Shown piece after piece: positions 1 to 10,102 of a stretch of DNA of 64,000 bases. Under the pieces are notes generated by a model. That model searched no databases. It had not been told where the DNA came from and saw only the letters and a list, made by a program, of their open reading frames with translations. Within the stretch, counting starts at the first letter, position 1, and each line of letters opens with the position of its first letter. The position numbers and the translations under genes are program-made. This DNA comes from Pelecanus crispus (taxonomy: Eukaryota; Chordata; Aves; Pelecaniformes; Pelecanidae), in assembly GCF_030463565.1 (NCBI RefSeq), contig NC_134649.1:38279044-38343043 (forward strand), read 5' to 3'.

Positions 1-96
1 GCTTACACGCGAGATGGCTTCGCAGCGGGGATCGCTTTGAGGAAAAAAGGTCTCCCCCCCTCCCTCGCCTCCCCCCGTCGCCGTGGCCTCCGAACA
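1..96 (+). promoter_or_regulatory. CpG-dense left edge, possible 5' untranslated first exon of MGLL
   Basis: The first 96 bases contain about ten CpG dinucleotides in a window that is otherwise CpG-poor, and they end at a strong donor-like sequence, GTAAGT at 97-102. This is what the 3' end of an untranslated first exon within a CpG-island promoter would look like, 1.1 kb upstream of the first coding exon. No ATG in phase with exon 2 can be supported here. It is inference only: there is no transcript evidence, and the true first exon could lie left of the window or in the second CpG patch at 395-560. Confidence 0.3.
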
Positions 97-335
97 GTAA
101 GTGCCAGGAAGGAACTAAAGTTGCAAACAACCTGCAGCGGCAGGAACTTTCTGAGCTGCTCCAGCTGCATGTGTTCAAGGTGCCTTTGATGTGTGTGCAG
201 CAGCTTCTGGAAAGTGGACTGCAGCTTTCCCGCTCGTCAGCCCTCCCTCTCCCCCACCCTTCCCCACCTCCCCTCCCACCACTGCCACTTCAGCCCACAC
301 ACGCAATTTGTTTGAGAAGGGGAAGAGAGGGGAGG

Positions 336-355
336 AAAAAAAAAAAAAAAAAAAA
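336..355. repeat. A20 homopolymer
   Basis: There are twenty consecutive A residues between the C/T-rich tract at about 236-300 and the CpG-rich patch. It is likely length-polymorphic. Confidence 0.9.
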
Positions 356-394
356 GTGATGAACAAGAAGTGGTGAATTACCCAACCGACTTCC

Positions 395-560
395 CTCAAA
401 GAGCGAGCGAGCCGGGAAGAGGAGCTGCGGCGAGCCCCGCGCAGCCCGCCCGGAGCGCCGGAGCTGCCCGGGAGGGACCCGCCGGGCACCCACCGGGGAC
501 CGTGGGGGCTGCGTGGCTGGCGGAGTGTGAATGCATCTCCGCGGCGAGATGCAAAAAGCC
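395..560. promoter_or_regulatory. CpG-island core near the 5' end of MGLL
   Basis: This stretch is strongly GC-rich and CpG-rich, with repeated GCGAGC, GCGGCG, CCCGCG and GCCGG words, unlike the AT-leaning sequence on either side. Together with the CpG-dense bases 1-96 it looks like a CpG-island promoter region upstream of the first MGLL coding exon. No convincing TATA box is seen, as expected for a CpG-island promoter. An open frame crosses it (370-783), but its composition and the absence of any recognised domain argue against a protein. Confidence 0.45.
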
Positions 561-1206
561 TTACCTCCTTGCGTTTGACTTGCGATGCCGGCTCCTCACT
601 AGAATGCAAACCCTCGCACAGGATGAAAACAGGTTTGTTGCAAATGCTCCTGGAGATGTTTCAACCCGCACCGCTGCCACCTTCCCGTTTGAGATGTCAG
701 AGAAGATCCTAATGATGACACGGTGGCAGATACCTCTGCTGCGTACCCTCTGCTGTTCTTTGGAGATGTTAAGGCAGAGATAAATCTTTTATGCAGCTGT
801 CTTTTCATATCTGTAGCGGTTGCTGCACAATCTGCACTTGATTGCAGCTAAAATATTCTTTTTAGGATCCGTTTCACAAAATGATGCAAAATAAACACAG
901 ATGGGAGAAGTGGGGGAGAGAAAGCTGTAACGAAGTAGTGATGGTGGATTGCGCTTCCCTCCTTCCCCCTCTCCAATGCCCTCCCCCAAAATGTGAGCCT
1001 CTTCTGAACACAGAATGCTACATTTCTGTTTTAAAGCAGTAAAGATTTTGGGGGCTTTTTGGCTGGGGTTTTGGAGGGAGACTTCCGTCAGTAGTGCTTG
1101 CCTTACTGACGGACTTTCTTGAATGTCCGTGGCTACCGAGCCCATCAGCCTCTATCTTGCCTTCACCTGTTTTAAAGCATGTCTTGTTTCTTCCAACACC
1201 TTGCAG

Positions 1207-1345
1207 GTCATTCTTCCAGAATGCCAGAGGAAAGTTCGCCAAAGCGGAGTCCTCAAAACATCCCATACAAGGACCTGCCCCATATCGTCAATGCTGATGG
1301 GCAGCATCTCTTCTGCAGGTATTGGAAGCCTGCAGCAACTCCCAG
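1207..1345 (+). CDS. MGLL: MGLL coding exon 2 (start codon, residues 1-42)
   Basis: The exon follows the acceptor TTGCAG and ends at the donor CCCAG|GTGAG. Translation from the ATG at 1221 (A at -3, good context) begins [12 protein letters not shown] and continues [15 protein letters not shown] and FCRYWKP, the conserved N-terminus of monoglyceride lipase ahead of the first core strand. It ends after two bases of codon 42 (phase 2). The 14 bases between acceptor and ATG are open in frame and read His-Ser-Ser-Arg, in the place of the Asp-Pro-Ser-Ser that precedes this Met in the longer 313-residue human isoform. An alternative coding first exon could therefore extend the protein. I chose 1221 because it gives exact numbering with the 303-residue form. 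A second AG at 1218-1219 could in principle serve as acceptor and would leave the same start. Confidence 0.95.
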
Positions 1346-3026
1346 GTGAGCACTTTGAAGCAAATGTCCTTTTTTACTATCAGTAAATAAGACTCTATTC
1401 GTGTAATTATTATTTATAGCTTGACTGGCATTACAAGGCTGTGTGCATGGAGCTTTACAGAACCACTAAGAGAGGTTTCTCTCATCTGAGAGAGTCCCTA
1501 CTGTAAAGACTGTATTCTCCAAACCTTTACTCACTCAAGTCAGCCTTACAGATGTAAAACATTCTGTTCAACAAACTGTTCAATTCATACACAGCTGGCT
1601 TGGCTGGCAGTTCAGTGTGCTACCGAGTGGCACATGCAGGTGGCTGATATCTATCGGCAATAAACAACTATTTGCAAACTAATAACGCAGGCAATCAGGG
1701 AGGGATGGGATACAGGCTTTGGGATGTCTACTCTTTCTGATTTTCTCAGTGTCAGCAAATTAAACATCAGCATTTGACTTCAGTTTCAACAGTAGTAGCC
1801 GAAATCTCAGGGCAACAGGCAGAACATAGTTTGACTCCATTGATTTTTGACTGTTCTTTGTTGGTTTTTTTTTTAATTATTTATAGTTAGTAAATGATTT
1901 AGGGAGCTCTTACTGGCAACTGTGATTTCAAAACTGACCTTGGTAATAAACAGGGACAAGGAACCGGATAGAGAAATTTCTCTAATGTTTTTGTCATAAT
2001 TTAAATAATCTCTTTACTGTAATAGCTTTCTATGCTGATTGTGTGGTGATTATGATCTGCTATAGAAAGCTATCTCTGTTCCTCCTATAGTTATGATCTT
2101 TCTTCTTCCTCCCAGTATCTGCGGGCTTGGCATATGCTGCCACTAGTTATATAGATAGCTACTTCATAAAAATCTAGATATTGTTTTATTGTTTTCTTTT
2201 TCTGCATGCCAACAGGAAAAGCTATGTTGATTTTATACAGCTAGAAAACAGTCACAGGAAAAAGTTGTTCAAGCTGTAGTAGGGAGTTAAACTTTTTCCT
2301 TGACCACCCAACAACAGGTTAGACATCATCCTGTGTCCAAACCAGCCTGCAGCTGCGCTGGGAGATGGATACGGGTCCAAGTTAGCTGCCCCTGGGTTTT
2401 ATGCCTGCCAAACTAAGGGGCAATGGGAATAACATAGAGCCAGGAGGTGGGCAAGCACCAAAGTACGCTGTCCCCAGAGGGGAGGATGGTGCAGCCACCC
2501 CCCTATAGCTCCATTGCACTGGTTGGGCTGTAGGACATGGGTCTTGGTTTAAGATCACCAGGTCCACAGAGCATTTTATAGTTGCTTCTACTTGCTGCCT
2601 TTCCGAAACAAGGAGGAAAGTTTTTGGCACTGATGCTTTACATAGTCTTTGCACCAACCTGAAGATTTCTTCTACAGAAAAAAAAATGCTATCAAAACAA
2701 GCTTCTACTGTGAAACCAGGCTGTCTTGTATTATAATGCTAATTAGTCATTAACTGCCCACAACGTTCTTCACCCAGTTGTGGAATTGCTTTCTTTTTTC
2801 ATGTTTAATTTCTTAGCAAATTAGTAGTGAGTGGATGGGTCTTTGATCCAGAAATGAAAGGATGATAAAGAGCTGAGAGTTAAAACTTGGTGTCTAAGTC
2901 CTCTGGGTAGTTAATTTTTTTTTAGGGCTCTGTGCACCAAGCAGTTAATTGAGAACGAGCTTGCCCTAGTTTTGTGACAACAAAAGTGGATGGGATCAGC
3001 ATTGCTCACTTACAAGCGGTTCCTAG

Positions 3027-3072
3027 GTGTATGCGTGTGTGTGTGTGTTTGCATTTGTGTGTTTGCATATGA
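3027..3072. repeat. Imperfect TG/GTTT microsatellite
   Basis: This is a run of GTGTGTGTGT broken by TTTGCA units, a simple sequence repeat in MGLL intron 2. Confidence 0.8.
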
Positions 3073-3833
3073 GGGGGCGTACTGTTTATTATTAGCTCTT
3101 TTTGCATTGTTGTGTATGAGAGAGATGGTAAGTGACTGAATAACAAGTTAGTGCCTGGATTCTGCAGTCAAGAATGCTCTTGAAGTGCTTTGATAGGCAA
3201 ACCAAAAATACTTTTTTTTCCCCCCCTCTCACTTCTCATAAGTAGCTCAGCTTTTTCTGCTTCATATGTAGAAGCTCAGCAACTTTCATCTAATTTTAAA
3301 TGTTCAGCAGAAGTGATCTATATATATATGTATAGGGAGAGAAAGAGAGGCACCTCAGGGGACTTCTACAGGCCTGTTACAATTTATTCTATTTCAAATA
3401 CTGAAGGCGATTCTTTCAATCTTCTAACTCAATTGTTGATTCAGGTTCAAATCTTAACGCTAATGAATGATGCTATAACCATCAAACGGTGGGATCTTTC
3501 ATTGATCCTTTATGCATCTAATCCCAGCTAGGGCTATAGAAATACCTCTTCACTGCAGATGCCCAAAGGTTATCATTGACTTGTCTTCTGTTAGAATAGA
3601 ACTTATCATCCTTGATCCCTCCCCCAGGGAGGGGAAAAAATGGGATATCTGCCAAAGGAAAAAATTAAAAAGTAGCCCTAGCCTGGGGTTGAAGAGCAAA
3701 CAATGGCTAGGCAGTCTCTGAGAGTGGGGCCGACCAACAGACATTGCTCCTCGGAGCTGGTGCTTCTCTTTTATCTCCTCAAACAGACCCACAAAGGTGG
3801 ATAAAGGCTGTGGCAGACTAATGTGCTGTAGCA

Positions 3834-3849
3834 TTTTTTTTTTTTTTTT
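3834..3849. repeat. T homopolymer (about 16)
   Basis: It is a run of T between GCA and AAATG in intron 2. It is simple sequence only; I see no retroposed body beside it. Confidence 0.75.
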
Positions 3850-5187
3850 AAATGATTTGTCAGGAAGATGGGGAAATTTTGTAAGGCTCTTTTGCTTCAT
3901 GTTCACAAACATCCAGGCTCTGATCCTGTGTGGTGTGGTTCTGACTGATCAGCCCATACTGGTGCACATATGGAAGCTTTGTTATAAGTGCCACAGAGGC
4001 CAAGGTTGTCCTGCGAGTGAAAGGCACCTATTGTGAGTTCCTCAGCAGGGTCTGCTTTGTTTTGAAGGGGGATTTAGGTGATTACTTCACAGGAAGCTGA
4101 CACACAAAGGCACTCAGATGTCATAATGATTAGATGGGGTAGATAGAGTAGGTGGTAATGGGACTAAGGAAAGCGGGCGACAGTGTTTTCCACTTGTTCT
4201 TTGGGTGGGAAGTCACTCCCAACAGCAGAGCTGGAGATTGGGTGTCGTCATCTATTGCTGTCTGCTTGTAGCAATGCAGGTGTGACTGGAGCCAGGAGCC
4301 CAACTTGTTGAGCCAGTTTCATCTTAAGATGTAATTAAGTGGTCTTGTTGAATGCAGCAGGGAAGAAAAAGCAGTATGTTCTGGTGTCGTTTTCACATAT
4401 CGTGCCAACAGCAGGATTTGTGGAGCATGAAAACTCTTTGGCCCTGAGCACTCACTAGTGACTGCAAAGCTTAAGATCTGGGCAAGGCAGGGCATCTTCA
4501 GAATCATGTTAGTGATGTCTGGAGAAAGCAAATCGATGGTACCAAACCAGATTGATCTCATGCCTATAGCGTGCCCCAGTAGCCAAGTAAATCCTACATA
4601 ATGGGAAAGCAGTCTTTATGTAAACAAGAACAATAGCTCCATGCAAGGTTAAAACCTCTGCCACCACCCTGAGTGGTCCAAGTCAAAATATGAAGTAATA
4701 GGAGGTGAGGAATTAAGCAACCATGCTCTGTTCCAAGCTCTCAGACAAAGCTGCTAAGAATAGAGATGGGATGAGGAAGGGGAAGGAAAGTTGGGAGGAG
4801 AAGTCAAGACATTTCCTTTGAGGCCCCTAAAGGGCCTGGAGAAGTTCAGAGATGACCATCTTTTCCTCTCTGTTCTGTATCCCCATAGCCTTTTCTGGAT
4901 GTATCAGCTGTTCCTGTCACCGCCTAGATAAACACAAACAGTTTGTTCTGGGGCACTTCCAGCCCCTCTGCTTGACCTCAAATAAACCCTGTGAGATTTA
5001 TTGACCCAGAGTAATTTTTTTTCAAAGGTGCTAATAGCCTGCAGCCACCATTGACTTCAGACAGACAAAGTGATGCTCAACTCTCTCCCTGTAGGTCAGC
5101 CACTCTTGGTTGGACACTTGAAGCTTGAGGCACTTGTAGTTAGAGGATGCTTTTGAAAATCCTTGTATCTGAGCTTCCTCATCTATC

Positions 5188-5215
5188 AAACGGAAATTGT
5201 TATCCGGCTAGTTAG
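5188..5215 (+). repeat. Possible MIR-like (ancient SINE) fragment
   Basis: The words CTTCCTCATCTATCAAA, followed by CGGAAATTGTTAT, resemble the conserved core of mammalian/amniote MIR elements (a CTCATCTGTAAAATGGGGATAA type motif). Only about 30 bases are recognisable, so the call is weak. Confidence 0.3.
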
Positions 5216-5823
5216 CATGATGCTTGTGTCTCTCTCCACGTAGTGGTCTCTAGGCGCACTTAGACGGTTGCCAGCAACTGAAGTGGTCTGCCTGAGGAGG
5301 CTGCCTGAAGCTGAGCCACGTGTGGGTCACAGATGTGTTCCTGGTCGATTGTTAATGTACACTAAAATGGGTTGGCTTAACTTTAGACATTGTGACCATT
5401 GTTTAAAAGAACAGAGTTGCAGTTGTCTGAGTAAAGAGCGTTTATAGGAGTTCTTTCAGTTCTACACCTGACAAGTGTGATTAAAAATACAAAATTAAAC
5501 AAACAAAACACACCCCCTTTTCTATTTACTTTTTTGTTTGTTTTACTCTTTGAAAAATGCCTGTCATTCATTCTGACTTGTTAGCAATGAAAGGCCAAGC
5601 CAATAAGGAGAAAATATTTCTCTCTTCCCCAAGGACTGTGCAGAAGTACCTGTGGTGCAGAAATACAAACTGCCTTTATATTTGAACTGGCCCTTAAATT
5701 GTGAATATTGCTTGCTGGTTTTGGCACCTCATTACCAGCATTTCCATGGTATTTCCAGAAGAACAGCACAGCTCCCAGCATGAGCAGATGACAAAGTTGA
5801 ATTTGACTTTCAGACCCTTCCAA

Positions 5824-5844
5824 AATGAATGAATAAATAAATAA
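5824..5844. repeat. (AATA/AATG) microsatellite
   Basis: A short tandem run of AATGAATGAATAAATAAAT in intron 2. Confidence 0.7.
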
Positions 5845-8644
5845 ACTGAAGTGAAGTCAAAGCAAAGAGAATCAAGTCACTAATTATAATGTCTTTAATT
5901 ATACTGTGTGGTGTTAGTCTCTAGAAATACTTAGAGGAATTTCTACTTCAGTGTCACCCTTGAACACTTTTGTTTGTACTAATGAGGTCAACTTCAAACT
6001 AATGCACAAGGGCCAAATTTGTATGGTGCAAAGTGACTTATGTCAGAACAGTTTGTCGTAGGATGAATTCAGCTCCCTCTGTGTGTCTGATCACATCATA
6101 CACAGTGCGAAGGGGAAATAACAATTATCATTGTCGAATGAACATTCCAGGCTTTGCTTGCTGTATTGCTATTGCCTGAGTTTCTAAAGCCTCCCTTCTA
6201 TTCATCAGCCATGTATGCATTCCTTTAATACCTATGTTCTCTTTGCTCCATGTGACTGTCCTGTTCACTCTGAATGGAGGCATCCTTTTATGATTTCTTA
6301 CCCATTTCCAGAGGATGGGCAAATTAGCAAACCAGCTTCACGTAAGAGGGACTCTGCCAGCTTTGTTTTTTGCTGTAGACACTTCCAACAGGCTTTTTTA
6401 GTAGGATCATTTTTTTCAGTCCCCACAGGAATGTTCAACAGAAGAAAGTCTGCCTTTTATTCCACAGAACCCAAGGAAAAAGGCAAATAACAAAGGGAAT
6501 AACAATTGTAATGAAACTGTCCCTTTTGCTCATTGCACTGTTAGGATGGGCTTCTGAGCATAAGTGTGAAAATTTGTTACATTGGTGTATGGGAACAAGG
6601 TGACTTTAGGAGTTCTCTGTTACGAATCTGAGGAGTAAAATTTCATCCTGGTCCTGAGGCAATAGCAAAGGAAGCAAAATCAGTGTTGGTTCTCAGCGTG
6701 CCACCTGATGAACTCTTGGAAATGGTGCTGTCCAACACGGTGAATATCAGAGGTAGAGGTAGAAATAGGAGAAAAGAAGAAAAATGGTCTTGAGATTGTG
6801 TTGTAAAAGTCAATTTCTGCTCATGATTCTGTCAGAGACTGAAGGCTAAGCAAACCTTTCTTCTCTCATGCAAATAGTTCATTTCCTTTTAATGGGATTA
6901 CAAGTGTGATGATCAGTACTGGCTTTGTACCATGACCCTGATGGATTCCCTAGCTGGTCACTCAGCAGTTAGAGCACTGCCTGTCCCTCAAGGTCTCTTT
7001 ATCCTGAGCAGATCCTGCACTGGCTCTACTCTCAGACTCTGTTGCATAAGTTTTCTTCAGCTCATCAAACTGGGAGAACTCTAAACCTGTTGTTTGTTGA
7101 CAGCAATGTAATAATTGAAGCAGACAAACTCATGAACTTTATCAGGGTTCCAGATGCAGGAGCACTTTACTTCACTAGCACAAGAAATGTGTAGGTTTAG
7201 ACAAAATAATAAAACCAGCTGCACACAGTTCCTTGCCTCAATTTCTTCAGCACTCTTGAACATCACTTGGGAACACACAGCAGCTCTTTTAGATTACCAT
7301 GAACTACAACAGGAGTTGGCTGGTATAGTTGTACTGGCTAGAACAGGGTATTTTTTCTAGATGCCTGTTGCAGAGGAGTTGGTCTGTGTTTCCTTCCAAG
7401 TTCCCTTCAAGCTGCTGTGACTTTGTGCTTTTCAGAGCCAGGGTGAACATCTGATCTCTTTGTTCTTCTAGGGAAATTGCATTGTTCTAAGAGCTGTCCC
7501 TGTGGACACATTTGGCTGAGCTGCCTTCCCTAGGTTCAGGCGTGCCATTGACCTAATGTGCTTCCACTTGAATGGAAGTCATCGGTGTTTAACGACCTTC
7601 TATTGTCCCTTATCTAAGAGATGTGACACAACCCTGGTAGCAAAGGGCTGACTCTCCTAAGTATCCAAGGAGATGGTACTGCATCCTGCCCACGAGATTG
7701 CTTAAGATATGCTTAGGCAGGTCCCTTACCTCATCACACCCCAGCTATATCCTTAACTATACCCATACATCCCTGTCCTGACTCTACCAGTACAGACATT
7801 CTGGCACTGTATCAGTATGGCTCATTATCCTATAGGGAGGAAATTAGCAGCACGACGGTAAAGTTTTTTGACATCATTAAAACTATATCTCTCCTAGGGT
7901 TTCTTCTTGAAGACCAGTAAAATCTCACTCATGTTAACTGGAAGAGAAATACTGGTACAACAATCCCAAATACCAACCTTGGCTAGTCCTAACTACAGAT
8001 ATCTAAAGCAACCAGACCTGCAGCAGTTACTGGGTGGTGGTGTCAGGAAAGTGTCTCAAAGCTGTCCAGACAGTGGTACCAAGCTGTGGCTTTGGGGACA
8101 GGCAGGGAGCAGCCAGTGGAAGCAGTCCTGGTGGCCAGAGCACTCCAGTCACATCTGCCTGCCTCCAAGCACACTCCTATGGGTTGTCAACAAACAGCTA
8201 GGAACAGGAGAGGGGATGAGTCTTGGAGCGTGCTCTACTTGGGGATGTGTTTGTTTCTCCTAGACAGATGCAAGATGTTTGTGACCAAAGGGATTCATTA
8301 TTTCTGCAGTAGCAACCATACAGCTGTTTTCAAGGTCCCAAGACCTTGAGTAACACCAAACTTCATGACTGCTTCCACTGGAAGGAAAGAGACTCCCCTT
8401 CTGCATGACAGACACTTGCTCTCCAGCCAGGAGCTATCTTAATTTCTGCTTGGCAGGCACTCACTTGATGATGGGAGCCTCTGAATCCTCCCTCACTAAG
8501 TGATGGCAAAGGCAGCTTGCTAGACCTAGAAAATTTAGTGTCAGAAAACAGAATAAAGAAGTCTATGAGGAGCAGAGAACAGGCAAAACACATGGTCAAA
8601 ACAGTCATTAGGCAGTGACGCAATGAACAGTGATTTACAGAATT

Positions 8645-8692
8645 GGACCTTAATTTCTCTGTGCTTTTGTTTCCCCATCTAAAATAGGGTGT
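8645..8692 (+). repeat. Possible MIR-like fragment
   Basis: The pattern GACCTTAATTTCTCTGTG, then TTTGTTTCCCCATCTAAAATAGGG, follows the order of the MIR core (cacttaacctctctgtgcc, then a pyrimidine stretch and CATCTGTAAAATGGGG). It is diverged and short; no boundaries can be set. Confidence 0.45.
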
Positions 8693-9869
8693 AATCATCC
8701 AGGCAAGTGATATAAATTGGGTCCTAGAGGAAAGTTGCCAGAGAAAGTAAGTTATCCCTTGAGGTTTTGGTGGTTGAAGAGTGCTTGATGTTTGAAGAGA
8801 GATTTTTTTTAAAAATCCACTAAGTGATGCATTAGTTATTCTCTGCTCTTCAGCTACAAGTAAATTATCTCAACAGCAATCCGTTAAAAGAAAGAAAAGC
8901 GAGAGAAAAAAATAAAAAGGAAGGAAAATATTGACAACTGGGCTAAAGCCAAACGTTCAGTGGTAATAGGGTAGTAATCGTTTGCTCCAGTATCGTGTAT
9001 AGATGCGTAAGGAGAAAATGTACAAACTGCTATAGATTCGGTAGGCAACAAAGATTACTGATCTTTTTCAGCCATCTATCTGACCTGTGATAAAAAGGGC
9101 TTGCTCTGTATGTTTTCTTTCTTCCTTGATCAAGCTTGAAGCTTGAGGAGTGAGGGAATAAAACTTAAATCTTTGGCCTTTTTTTAGAACAGAAAGTTGG
9201 TTTAATTTGCTGTAGGTGTCAGCAGGTTAGCTAGTTCACCAGCTGGGAAGATGAGCTCATTTTTGTAATTTTTCAACATATTTTTTATTTTTCAAAATGA
9301 TCTCAGTGAGGTTTCAAATTCAACTGTCAAATTCCAGAAATCTGCAGTGGCTTAATTTGCTGGGCTAAAGGCATGAGGAGTGATGAGGAAGCAGTAAGTA
9401 ATTAAATTGGTGTAGAGATAACATCTAGCTGACTTAATGGTTAAGCTTTTTCTTCATTTTTTCAATTTTGTGTGAGAGCTAGTCTACAATATTTGGAGTA
9501 TTAAAAACTGTATTCTGTGCAGAATTCATAATCTCAATTTTATTAAAAGGATATTCAAGCGATCAGTATTCAGTCATCCTCTGGCCCTCTGCAAATGATT
9601 TTAGCAAGGAGCGCCAAGCATCTCAACCCAGGTTGTCCTGAAAATGCACAGATCATCTCTCTGACATGATTAGCTTCCCACAAGTTCATTAGGACAGAAA
9701 GCTTTTTAAAAAATTGACTTTTTCTTTCCAGGTTCACTGTGGCCCCATGCATGTAGCACAGGGCTGGAGCTCAGGGAACCCACAGTGACGTTTTGACTCT
9801 GCTGTTAAACTCCTACTGATTGCTGATCAGGTTTTGCCTCATGCTGTGTGCCTCTGGCATGCTGTCTTG

Positions 9870-10102
9870 CCATGGGCAAGGCTTTTTACCTCTTGTGTTT
9901 CAGTTTACTTGGCAGTGGGAGGAAGGATTGATCCTTGCTTGGGACAGGGTAGTGGATCAGAGGACCTCTTGAGGTCCCATTCATCTCTGTGTTATATGAC
10001 TCTACAACAAGCCTAGTTGCACCCTTTGTAAAGCATTTTGGTTTTTGTGAATGAGGGGTGTTGTACAAAAGCCAGCTGTTGTTATTATTTATGCTGTTTA
10101 TT
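9870..10102 (+). repeat. Probable ancient MIR/CORE-SINE-like element
   Basis: Two blocks occur in the correct order for an ancient amniote SINE. The first is GGGCAAGGCTTTTTACCTC followed by a CAGTTTA word (9875-9909). The second is CTTTGTAAAGCATTTTGG followed by a GTTGTACAAAA and GTTGTTATTATTT end (10024-10090). Such elements typically run from a 'gggcaagtcacttaacctct' core to a 'tttgtaaagcgctttgag ... attattatt' 3' end. The middle (about 9925-10010) is not recognisable, though GAGGACCTCTTGAGGTCCC also recalls an old CR1 3' end, so it could be two fragments. Confidence 0.45.

Larger units (their letters stand above)
97..1206 (+). other. Intron 1 or upstream region of MGLL (3' end certain)
   Basis: Apart from the CpG-rich patch at 395-560 and the A20 tract, I see no gene or repeat here. 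The right end is a good acceptor: a pyrimidine-rich run followed by TTGCAG at 1201-1206. The left end depends on whether the donor at 97 is used. Confidence 0.5.

Noticed and set aside
175..609. 144-codon minus-strand frame containing poly-Phe
   Set aside because: The Phe run is just the A20 tract read on the other strand; a shadow of simple sequence and the CpG island.
370..783. 137-codon open frame over the CpG-rich 5' region
   Set aside because: GC-rich DNA is poor in stop codons; the Ala/Gly/Pro/Arg-rich product shows no domain and does not join MGLL exon 2 in frame.
3440..3457. GGTTCAAATC, resembling a tRNA B box
   Set aside because: No A box at the right distance and no cloverleaf can be folded around it.
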